NCBI RefSeq assembly: GCF_020164455.1
Contig: NZ_JAIQWW010000009.1
Location: forward strand, 124,001 to 188,000
From: Phyllobacterium chamaecytisi
GTDB lineage: Bacteria; Pseudomonadota; Alphaproteobacteria; Rhizobiales; Rhizobiaceae
Direction: 5' to 3'
DNA: 64,000 bases
In this document: one piece after another, positions 52,978-60,796 of the stretch
Numbering within the stretch: the first letter of the stretch is position 1
How the letters are laid out: every line of letters starts with the position of its first letter
Made by a program: the position numbers and the translations under genes
Notes under the pieces: generated by a model
What the model saw: the letters and a program-made list of their open reading frames with translations, nothing else
Database searches by the model: none
Told to the model about the DNA's origin: nothing

Positions 52978-53887
52978 GCCCCGCAACGTCGGCGCATCAG
53001 TGCGGGCGCGGCTCCTCGACCGAGCGCGTGCCGAACGATCAGATTTCCAGATTCTCCTGACGCGCTATGCGATCGAGCGTCTACTCTATCGGCTGAGCGT
53101 GTCGCCGCATCGCGATCGCTTCGTCCTCAAAGGTGCGATGCTCTTTGTGACCTGGGTCGCCGACCCGTTTCGGCCCACTCGCGACTTGGACCTGCTTGGC
53201 CAAGGCGACGACGACGCCGAGGCCATTGCCGAAACTTTCCGAGCCATTTGTGCGCAGCCGGTCGCCGATGACGGAGTAACGTTTGATGTGGCCGCGTTGA
53301 CGGCGGCGTCGATCCGCGAGGAGGTGGAATATGGTGGCGTGCGGGTCCGCACGACGGCAACCATCGCCGGGGCGCGTATCCCGATCCAGGTCGACATTGG
53401 CTTCGGCGATGCGATCACGCCGGCGGCCATCGAGATTGACTATCCCGTCCTGCTGGACTCCCCGACGCCGAAACTCCGGGCCTATCCTGTCGAGACGGTG
53501 GTAGCGGAGAAATTCGAGGCGCTCGTCACACTCGGCATAGCCAATAGCAGGCTCAAGGATTTCTACGACCTCTGGGTGATCTCCAGAACATTCGAGCTTC
53601 GCCGGGCCGCCCTCGTCGTGGCCGTACAGCGCACCTTCGAACGACGCAGAACGGTTCTTCCGTCTGACATTCCGGTTGGCCTGTGCGATGAATTCGCGGA
53701 AGCCCGGGCCGCTCAATGGCGCGCCTTCCTCGGCCGCGAGCGGTTGGCAGGAGCACCAGGGACTTTCGCCGCCATCATCGCCGATCTTCGAGTCTTCTTG
53801 ATGCCGCTAGTCGTCGGATTAGAAGAAGAGCGATTTTGGCCGCCGAGCGGGCCGTGGTTGCCTGGAGCAGCAATCGATGAGGCATAG
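52967..53887 (+). CDS. abiEii: Nucleotidyltransferase toxin, AbiEii/AbiGii family
   Basis: A 306-residue toxin with the nucleotidyltransferase motifs FVLKGAMLFVTW (G-S/A), RPTRDLDLLG (DxD), and VETVVAEKFEALVTLGIANS then RLKDFYDLW. AbiEii toxins modify tRNAs by adding nucleotides and stop growth of infected cells. ATG 52967 overlaps the antitoxin gene by 11 bases. The frame open 68 codons further upstream lies over the antitoxin gene and lacks homology. Confidence 0.92.
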   Translation: MPHEPRNVGASVRARLLDRARAERSDFQILLTRYAIERLLYRLSVSPHRDRFVLKGAMLFVTWVADPFRPTRDLDLLGQGDDDAEAIAETFRAICAQPVADDGVTFDVAALTAASIREEVEYGGVRVRTTATIAGARIPIQVDIGFGDAITPAAIEIDYPVLLDSPTPKLRAYPVETVVAEKFEALVTLGIANSRLKDFYDLWVISRTFELRRAALVVAVQRTFERRRTVLPSDIPVGLCDEFAEARAAQWRAFLGRERLAGAPGTFAAIIADLRVFLMPLVVGLEEERFWPPSGPWLPGAAIDEA

Positions 53888-53970
53888 CCGAACGACAAAT
53901 TACGCCGTCCAGCTTGACGCAGCGCAATTGGTGAACAAATGGGCCGTGGTCGCGGCTTCCGGGGGGACGC

Positions 53971-55275
53971 ATGGATAAGCAGCACTTCTATCGCGTGGGC
54001 AGCCATTCAGGCGCCTTGGACGATCTGCCTGCAAACCCCGACCAACTGGACGCCCTGATCAACAGTGCTCGAAAGCACATCGAGCCATGGCTTTCTGCTG
54101 TTTTTCAAGCGGAGCACCTAAATCTGCTGCTCGGTAGCGGGTTCACCACAGCGGTCGGTTGCATCGCAGGTGTAGGTGCCACGGGAATGGCCAAGGTTAC
54201 GTTTGGAACGACGCATGACGCCGCCATCGATGCGCATGCCCAAGCCGGAGCTACGGCCATGAAAAGAGGTGCAGCAAATATCGAGGACCAGTTCCGAAGT
54301 GCGCTTGCTCTGCTTGACGGTCTGGGAGTTATCGACAAGGGAGCAGCAAAGACCCTCAAGGATGGCATCGATGCTCAAATGTCCGGATTCCTTAGATCAC
54401 TCTTGAAGACGGAAAGTGGGATCGTCGCTGGAAGGGACCCGGCATCAAAGGAAGCTGCTCAAGGTGCTCTGCAATCATTCCTACTCAGTTTTGCGAGCCG
54501 GGCTGCGTCTCGCGAACGCTTGCACGTCTTCACAACCAACTACGACCGTCTGATCGAACATGGCTGCGATTTTGCGGGCCTTCGGATCATCGACAGATTT
54601 GTCGGCGCTCTGAATCCGGTCTTTCGGGCGTCGCGCGTTGAGGTTGACGTCCACTACAATCCACCCGGCATTCGGGGAGAGCCCCGATTCATGGAGGGCG
54701 TCATTCGCCTGACCAAGCTTCACGGCTCATTGGACTGGTTCTTCGACAAGGACGAACGGCGAATCTACCGGAAAGGCATTCCATTCGGGGCCCCTGCGGA
54801 TCATACCGACATTCCCAAAAAGCCCGTCGATACGGTCATGATCTATCCTAATCCTGCGAAGGACGTCGAGACAACCCAATATCCATATGCGGAGCTCTTT
54901 CGCGATTTCGCAGCCGCAGCCTGCCGACCCAACGCGGTTATCGTGACCTATGGCTATGGCTTCGGCGACGATCATGTGAATCGAGTGCTGCTCGATATGC
55001 TCACGATCCCGTCGACCCATTTGGTGATCATGGCCTATTCGGCCGATGATCGCCTCAAGACATTTACAGAAAAGACGCGCGATGCACAGGTCTCGTTGTT
55101 GCTTGGACCGCATTTCTCGGATCTTCAAACATTAGTGGCGAACTACCTACCGAAGCCGGCGCTCGACTACATATCCGGCCGAATGACTGAACTGTTGAAG
55201 CATCGTCCGGACGACCCGAAAGCCAGCGACCTGCCTGCAGCACCGCCTCCAGCGCCCGCAACCGGTGCGTTATGA
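53971..55275 (+). CDS. SIR2-family NADase-like protein of a SIR2-HerA defence pair
   Basis: A 434-residue protein with the SIR2 fold: LNLLLGSGFTTAVG (nucleotide-binding Gly-Ser-Gly near 51-56), the conserved HVFTTNYDRLIEHG near 190, LTKLHGSLDWFFDKD with the catalytic-type His, and VIVTYGYGFGDDHVNR near the end. In defence systems such proteins destroy NAD+ when phage infection is sensed. GGGGGG precedes the ATG. The HerA ATPase gene begins 7 bases downstream. The C-terminus is a short Pro/Ala-rich tail. Confidence 0.9.
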   Translation: MDKQHFYRVGSHSGALDDLPANPDQLDALINSARKHIEPWLSAVFQAEHLNLLLGSGFTTAVGCIAGVGATGMAKVTFGTTHDAAIDAHAQAGATAMKRGAANIEDQFRSALALLDGLGVIDKGAAKTLKDGIDAQMSGFLRSLLKTESGIVAGRDPASKEAAQGALQSFLLSFASRAASRERLHVFTTNYDRLIEHGCDFAGLRIIDRFVGALNPVFRASRVEVDVHYNPPGIRGEPRFMEGVIRLTKLHGSLDWFFDKDERRIYRKGIPFGAPADHTDIPKKPVDTVMIYPNPAKDVETTQYPYAELFRDFAAAACRPNAVIVTYGYGFGDDHVNRVLLDMLTIPSTHLVIMAYSADDRLKTFTEKTRDAQVSLLLGPHFSDLQTLVANYLPKPALDYISGRMTELLKHRPDDPKASDLPAAPPPAPATGAL

Positions 55276-55282
55276 GGCGATC

Positions 55283-57394
55283 ATGACGAGTCCAATCGAA
55301 CGTTTGTCGGGTCTTGTTGTCGGTGTCGTCGAGTCGGTCGCACCTGACGAAGTCAGGGTGCTGCTCGAGTTGGACGCTCCGCACTCGACGGCATTGAACA
55401 CTGGCGTGCCGGCGGGGTTTCCGCGTCTCAATGGTTACGTGCTCATCCCAAATGAAGCTGGTGCGACGGTTGCCTACATCACCTGGATTGGGATCGAGCG
55501 CTCTCCTTACCCAAAGCGCGCTGGGCTGAAAGACTTCGGCCTGATCGATCTTCCGTTTCCACTACGGAAAATGTCGCTATCTCCGGTAGGAACACTGACA
55601 TCCCGGCGCGACCGTGCTTCGGGAATGACCAAATACGAACTCTCCCGCGGCGTCATCGCGTTTCCGTCAGTGGGAGACCAGGTTCTCATCCCGACGCCCC
55701 CACAGGTCGAGGCCATTGTGGGCGCGAGGGACGACGACAAGAGAGTAAGAATTGGCTCCTCTCCGATGGCATCAAACGCGGCCATCATGGTCGACCCCGA
55801 CAAGCTTTTCGGTCGGCACCTGGCGGTGTTGGGAAACACCGGGAGCGGCAAATCATGCACCGTGGCGGGGCTCATTCGATGGTCTATGGAGGCAGCAGAG
55901 AAGGCCATCAAGGACGCCAGTAAGACCGGAGTGCCCAATGCAAGATTCATCGTCCTCGATCCCAATGGCGAGTATGCCAAGGCTTTCGCTGATCGAGGAG
56001 AAGAACTGCGGTTGTTTCGCGTTCCACCCGTGACAGCAGGAGAGCGGCCGCTCGATATTCCTGCGTGGCTCTGGAGCGGGCACGAATGGACTGCTGTCGC
56101 TCATGCCCAGCCCGGCGCGCAACGTCCGTTGCTGATGCAGGGGCTGCGAGAGTTGAAGGCCGGCCAGTCGGAGGGGGTGCCGAGAGAGGCAATGATCCGC
56201 CGCTACCTTGGGTCCTATTCGATCCGGATATCGGGGATGTTGAACACCGGCACACAGGCCTTCGCGGGCGCTCCAAAAGCGAGATTCGAGTGTGCGCGGC
56301 TACTTGAAACGATCGCGTCAGATTGTTCCCAGTTTGGCGGTGAGGCTCTGGACTCGGCCAGCGGCGCACTTGCCGCGATTGCAACCACGATCACGGGAAT
56401 TGTCGATAGCCGGAGATCAGGCAATTACTTCAACGACTTCGCGATTGCCGACCTAGAAACGATCCGTAGTGAGCTGGACACATTGGCACGGACGCTGCCG
56501 GATATTAGTCACGCGGCGCTTATCAGCGAGGATGCGCCACAGTTCTTTGACGTCAACATTCTCGCCGAACATCTTGACCGAGTCGCAACCGAGCAAGGAG
56601 GAAACCTTGCGGGGTTTATTTCGACACTCGGACTTCGAATTCGCGGAATGCTCGCCGATCAACGGCTTGGTGCCGTAATTGGGCGAGATCCGCCGACTTC
56701 CTTCGAATCCTGGCTAAAGGACTATGTGGGCGACGATGGCGCGAGCAATGGGCAGATCGCGGTTGTCGACCTATCTCTCGTTCCATCCGAGATCGTCCAC
56801 ATTGTTGTTTCCGTTTTGGCTCGGCTGATCTTTGAATCGCTTCAAAGGTATCGTCGCGGCCATCCGAAGGGCCGGACCTTGCCGACGGTGCTCGTGCTTG
56901 AGGAAGCGCACACATTCGCTAGGCGCGGTAAAGACGATGACGGTCCTGCCTCATCTCCAATCCAGCTCTGCCGCGAAGTATTCGAGCGCATCGCCCGAGA
57001 GGGGCGCAAATTTGGGCTTGGGCTCGTGCTTTCGTCGCAGCGCCCATCGGAGCTTTCTGCGACGGTGCTCGCCCAGTGCAACACGTTTCTATTGCATCGT
57101 ATCGTCAACGATGCAGACCAGAATCTCGTCGCGCGCCTAGTCCCCGACAATGTGGGCGGGCTGTTGCGCGAGTTGCCAAGTTTACCGTCCAGGCAGGCTG
57201 TTCTCCTCGGCTGGGCAGCGCCGATCCCAGTTCTAGTAGAGGTTGACGAATTGCCCGATGCACAGCGACCGCAGTCGGCAGATCCAGATTTCTGGAGCGT
57301 TTGGACGCTAGCCGAAGAGCGAGGCGTCGATTGGGGCGCAGTCTCGAAAGCATGGTCGGGCGCTGCTTCGGTCCAAAAGTCGGAGGAGGAATGA
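55283..57394 (+). CDS. HerA-type ATPase of the SIR2-HerA defence pair
   Basis: A 703-residue FtsK/HerA ATPase. An N-terminal HAS-barrel-like domain (SGLVVGVVESVAPDEVRVLL) is followed by Walker A AVLGNTGSGKS (about 181-191), VLDPNGEYAKAF, and the late Walker B LPTVLVLEEAHTFARRG and LVLSSQRPSELSATVLAQCN. HerA forms hexamers that pump DNA and, with SIR2, assemble large defence complexes. ATG 55283 has GAGG upstream; a GTG at 55265 is the alternative. Its stop overlaps the start of an sbcD-like stub (ATGA), which suggests that an SbcCD-type nuclease once belonged to this operon. Confidence 0.9.
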   Translation: MTSPIERLSGLVVGVVESVAPDEVRVLLELDAPHSTALNTGVPAGFPRLNGYVLIPNEAGATVAYITWIGIERSPYPKRAGLKDFGLIDLPFPLRKMSLSPVGTLTSRRDRASGMTKYELSRGVIAFPSVGDQVLIPTPPQVEAIVGARDDDKRVRIGSSPMASNAAIMVDPDKLFGRHLAVLGNTGSGKSCTVAGLIRWSMEAAEKAIKDASKTGVPNARFIVLDPNGEYAKAFADRGEELRLFRVPPVTAGERPLDIPAWLWSGHEWTAVAHAQPGAQRPLLMQGLRELKAGQSEGVPREAMIRRYLGSYSIRISGMLNTGTQAFAGAPKARFECARLLETIASDCSQFGGEALDSASGALAAIATTITGIVDSRRSGNYFNDFAIADLETIRSELDTLARTLPDISHAALISEDAPQFFDVNILAEHLDRVATEQGGNLAGFISTLGLRIRGMLADQRLGAVIGRDPPTSFESWLKDYVGDDGASNGQIAVVDLSLVPSEIVHIVVSVLARLIFESLQRYRRGHPKGRTLPTVLVLEEAHTFARRGKDDDGPASSPIQLCREVFERIAREGRKFGLGLVLSSQRPSELSATVLAQCNTFLLHRIVNDADQNLVARLVPDNVGGLLRELPSLPSRQAVLLGWAAPIPVLVEVDELPDAQRPQSADPDFWSVWTLAEERGVDWGAVSKAWSGAASVQKSEEE

Positions 57395-57507
57395 TCCGTA
57401 TCCTCCACACAGCTGATAGGCACTTCGGTCAAACGCTGCGCGGGTTTTCTCGCGACGAGCACCATAACGTTTTTGAGCGGCTCGACGAGATCCGGGGAGA
57501 CCGTTGA
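57391..57507 (+). pseudogene. SbcD/Mre11-like nuclease, truncated N-terminal stub
   Basis: The 38-residue frame MIRILHTADRHFGQTLRGFS…VFERLDEIRGDR matches the first metal-binding motif region of SbcD exonuclease subunits (IRILHTADWHLG), with Trp changed to Arg. A stop ends it and no further homology follows. The ATG overlaps the HerA stop. It is the remainder of a gene lost by deletion, probably when the neighbouring GTPase system inserted or recombined. Confidence 0.7.
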
Positions 57508-57675
57508 ACAATGCCTGCACGTCATCAGCGAGGCCCATATGTTGATGTAAAAGGCGGATCTTTATCCGTTTTCCCAAGAAAACCCATTCGCTTAGAAGTC
57601 ACCGTCCTTGCGTATGATCGTATTCAGCATGCTACTTTGACGTTTAAACGAATCATAAACCCGTGGAGATAAATC
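57508..57675. promoter_or_regulatory. Short gap before the GTPase-associated operon
   Basis: About 170 bases, somewhat A+T-rich at the right end, likely holding the promoter of the next operon. GGAGAT lies five bases before the TTG start at 57676. Confidence 0.45.
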
Positions 57676-58998
57676 TTGAGCGATAGCGTCCTGCTGCAGT
57701 TATTGAGCCAAGGGTTGATAGATGTCCGCGGCGACGACGCCAAACTGGAGAAGCTGGAAACCACAGCAGCGGATTTAGCAGCCCTACTCAAAAAAGACCC
57801 GAGCAAAACGATACCTTACGTGCTCGTTGCGTGTGATCCCGCAGTGCGAACGGACGATGAGGTCGTGCTTTCCGTTGTCGAGGCACTTAAAAGCCGGTGG
57901 CCGACCTATGTCAACACGTTTTCCGGAACTCCGATTGCGGTTATCAGGGCGATGCTTCTACAGGCGCTCGCTCTCTCTGCAAAGGATGAAGACCGCATAG
58001 GCGTCGCATTCGTCAATACAGCAAGAAACGTCCTTCCACTCACTGAAGCGGACAATGAGCAAGGCGTGTGGCACGGTGTCATTGGTTCCCTCGAGGAGAA
58101 GATCGACGGACGTGCAGAAACAGAATGGGCGACGCCGGACCAGATTTCTTTCGCGCCCATGAGATTCGAAGCTCCTGCTTTGAATGAGCCAACGGTAAAG
58201 CGAAGTATGGCGAACAGAGACTATCTGAAAAAAAACATCCAGGCAGCCGCCGGCCCACATTATCATGACAATCAAACGGGCAACGTCGCTACGAATGGAA
58301 ACCCTTATTGGCCCCAAAACGCAGCTCAGTGGAATACGGAATTCGGCCAGCGTATGGCAAGCGCCGTAGGGGACGTGATCGACGGGGTTGTTAAATCCGT
58401 TTCTGTTGAGTTGCCCGATGTCTCGGCGCCACTTACGGCTCTTGCTCAAAGCGCTTCCGAATATGTAGGGGCTGCCGTCGCCCAGGTCGGCGTCGCCACC
58501 GTGGGCCTTCAGCGACGAACCAATCTGCTGTGGTGGAAGGAGTCCCTGTTCTCACCAAGCGCTCGAATTAATTATCGTGCACTATCGCCTGCCGCTGCGG
58601 CGGCGCTCATGGCATTTGACTTACACAATTTAGTCCCAACCTTCTCCCCAGCAAGCGTCTCTTCATTTCTTCACGAAGCGGTTGTCGCTCTTCCCGGATA
58701 CGACTCCGGGAAAGAGTATCGAATCCTTGAACTCGCTGACGAAATAAAGGCGAATCCTAGTTTGAGAGCGCTTCGCGAACATGTTGCAGAGCCTGACAGA
58801 TCGCAATCTGGGAGAATGTCGGTCACTTCTTTCGTTGGATCGGCACCCACTTTGGAGGGATTCGCAGGTGTCACAGGCGTTTCCCCTGACACTCAGTTAA
58901 CTCTTCCCGCATGGTCCGCATGGATATTTCGAGAGCTCCAGGCTTCGCGGGCCGTTTCGGAAGCTCGCCAAAGCCCCAAACGGACGCGGAAAGGTTAG
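57676..58998 (+). CDS. GTPase-associated system all-helical protein (GASH-like)
   Basis: A 440-residue, largely helical protein that starts with TTG (ribosome site GGAGAT, five bases away). It reads SDSVLLQLLSQGLIDVRGDD, a central part with LTEADNEQGVWHGVIGSLEE, and RTNLLWWKESLFSPSARINY. The ending is basic. The family is named for its place beside paired GTPases in predicted immune systems; its mechanism is not known. The next gene starts three bases after its stop. The identification rests on both its sequence pattern and the neighbours. Confidence 0.75.
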   Translation: MSDSVLLQLLSQGLIDVRGDDAKLEKLETTAADLAALLKKDPSKTIPYVLVACDPAVRTDDEVVLSVVEALKSRWPTYVNTFSGTPIAVIRAMLLQALALSAKDEDRIGVAFVNTARNVLPLTEADNEQGVWHGVIGSLEEKIDGRAETEWATPDQISFAPMRFEAPALNEPTVKRSMANRDYLKKNIQAAAGPHYHDNQTGNVATNGNPYWPQNAAQWNTEFGQRMASAVGDVIDGVVKSVSVELPDVSAPLTALAQSASEYVGAAVAQVGVATVGLQRRTNLLWWKESLFSPSARINYRALSPAAAAALMAFDLHNLVPTFSPASVSSFLHEAVVALPGYDSGKEYRILELADEIKANPSLRALREHVAEPDRSQSGRMSVTSFVGSAPTLEGFAGVTGVSPDTQLTLPAWSAWIFRELQASRAVSEARQSPKRTRKG

Positions 58999-59000
58999 AA

Positions 59001-59954
59001 ATGAGGGAGTGTACCAACGCAAACTGTTTCGTCCCTCATGTAGGCTGCGATATGGGACACGTCGATCTGCACAAATGTCCGATTTGGGCGGGTAATCTGA
59101 AACCACCGTCAAAGCCTGCTGATGTAAGTGAGGAAGTGCTACTGCCTTGGTCGGGGGAAGCGCTTGGACTGGCCGATCTCGCATTCGTCGCCGGTCGCGC
59201 TCGGCCGATGATGGTAGGTGTCGTGGGTCCGCAAAATGCGGGCAAGACGACCTTGCTTGCAAGCCTCTATCTTCTTGTCGGCCGGCACGGCACTGGGCTG
59301 GAAGATCGTCAATTCGCTGGCTCGTTTTCCTTGGCTGGCTGGGAAGCCGTGTCGAGCGCGCTCAGGTGGGATCCAGGTCATCCTCCAGATTTTCCGCCCC
59401 ACACTGCGAGTCGCGGCGGGCGGGCCCCTGGTTTCCTGCATACTCGGTTCAGGAGTCCCCACAGCTTATCGCCAGCCGACTACGTGTTCGCCGATGCACC
59501 TGGCGAATGGTTTCAGCGCTGGGCCGTAAATCGTGACTCGGTCGAGGGGGCCGGCGCCCTTTGGCTTTCGGATCACGCTGATATTTTTTTGCTGGTTGCG
59601 GACCGTGAAGCACTCTCAGGCGAGACCAGGGGCGCCGCCCGTAATGCGTTCCGATTGCTGGCGCGCCGCGTGGGCGACGAACTTCGCGGTAGACCCGTGG
59701 CTCTGGTGTGGACCAAGTCGGACATCGATATTGATGATGCAATGGAGCAGGCGGTGCGTTCAGCCGTCGTAGACGTGATGCCCAACGTCGCCGAGTTTTC
59801 GGTGAGCATCATGCAGGGGGATAGCGTACCGGAAACGAGTATGATGAAGCTTTTTCAATGGATCTTGAAGGAGAGGCGACCATTGACACGGCTCCCTCAA
59901 CCTACTGCGCAAAGCGACGATCCGCTCTTCCTGTTTGGTGGGGCGGCGACGTGA
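59001..59954 (+). CDS. TRAFAC-type GTPase with cysteine-rich N-terminus (double-GTPase system)
   Basis: A 317-residue GTPase. The N-terminus CTNANCFVPHVGCDMGH…LHKC holds cysteines and histidines spaced for zinc binding. The G1/P-loop is VGVVGPQNAGKTT (about 72-84), G3 is FADAPGEW, and G4 is LVWTKSDI. ATG 59001 follows AAGG and lies just past the GASH stop; frames further up overlap GASH. In this kind of predicted defence operon two different GTPases are encoded side by side and may form a heterodimeric switch. Confidence 0.8.
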   Translation: MRECTNANCFVPHVGCDMGHVDLHKCPIWAGNLKPPSKPADVSEEVLLPWSGEALGLADLAFVAGRARPMMVGVVGPQNAGKTTLLASLYLLVGRHGTGLEDRQFAGSFSLAGWEAVSSALRWDPGHPPDFPPHTASRGGRAPGFLHTRFRSPHSLSPADYVFADAPGEWFQRWAVNRDSVEGAGALWLSDHADIFLLVADREALSGETRGAARNAFRLLARRVGDELRGRPVALVWTKSDIDIDDAMEQAVRSAVVDVMPNVAEFSVSIMQGDSVPETSMMKLFQWILKERRPLTRLPQPTAQSDDPLFLFGGAAT

Positions 59955-60796
59955 TCGAGCAAAATTCAATTCTTGTCATCGGCGAAAGCGGGGTCGGTAA
60001 AACTCATTTCGGCGCGCAACTGCTTCAGAGGCTTATGGGAGATAAAGGGAGGCTGCGAATGGACGGGGCAGCCAGCAACCTCGAGCCCTTTGAAGGTGCT
60101 CTCGAGAGTTTAAACGAAGGTCGTGCCGCCGCGCACACGGCCACGTCGACATATCTGGATAGCATCTGGCCCGTGTCCGACGCCGCCGGCGCTCGGAGCA
60201 CCAAACTTATATGGCCTGACTACGGTGGAGAGCAGGTGAGGAGCATCAGTTCATCCCGTCGCGTTCCGGTCGAGTGGCTCGAACGCGTTAAGGCTTCGTC
60301 ATCTTGGCTTCTTCTGCTGCGGCTACAGCAGACGAGGGTGGGCGATGACATTTTTTCACGGCCGCTCAATGAGCAAGGCGTCAAGCCTCCTCAAGCACGT
60401 GACGTCCATATGTCGGATCAAGCGCGGATGGTTGAGCTTCTTCAGATTCTGCTTTTTGCCAACGCCAGTAGCGACCCACCCGTTGAAAAACCCAACCTGA
60501 GCGTCCTTTTGACTTGCTGGGACGAACTGCCCGATGGTTTTACTCCTCAGAGCGCCCTTGCCTCGAGAATGCCCATGCTCGAATCCTTTATTCGTTGCAA
60601 CTGGACCGCACCTATTTTCATGGGAGTGTCTGCATTGGAACGACCACTTAGTCCCCATGAACGTGATGCCGAATACGTTGCGCGCGGGCCAGAAGAATTC
60701 GGGTATATTGTTGAAAGTGACGGCACTAAATCTCAGGACCTCACTATCGCGATCGATCGACTTCTGCGCGGCGTTGCAAACGGACGTGTGACGTGA
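59951..60796 (+). CDS. Second GTPase of the double-GTPase system
   Basis: A protein of about 281 residues with P-loop ILVIGESGVGKTHFG at residues 7-21 and a switch-like LIWPDYGGEQVRS (D-x-GG-E-Q) near residue 93. The usual NKxD position reads LLTCWDELPDG, so base recognition may be relaxed. The start is uncertain: GTG 59951 overlaps the stop of the first GTPase (GTGA) and leaves a normal distance to the P-loop, whereas ATG 59858 would overlap it by about 95 bases. The next gene overlaps its stop in the same way. Confidence 0.75.
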   Translation: MIEQNSILVIGESGVGKTHFGAQLLQRLMGDKGRLRMDGAASNLEPFEGALESLNEGRAAAHTATSTYLDSIWPVSDAAGARSTKLIWPDYGGEQVRSISSSRRVPVEWLERVKASSSWLLLLRLQQTRVGDDIFSRPLNEQGVKPPQARDVHMSDQARMVELLQILLFANASSDPPVEKPNLSVLLTCWDELPDGFTPQSALASRMPMLESFIRCNWTAPIFMGVSALERPLSPHERDAEYVARGPEEFGYIVESDGTKSQDLTIAIDRLLRGVANGRVT

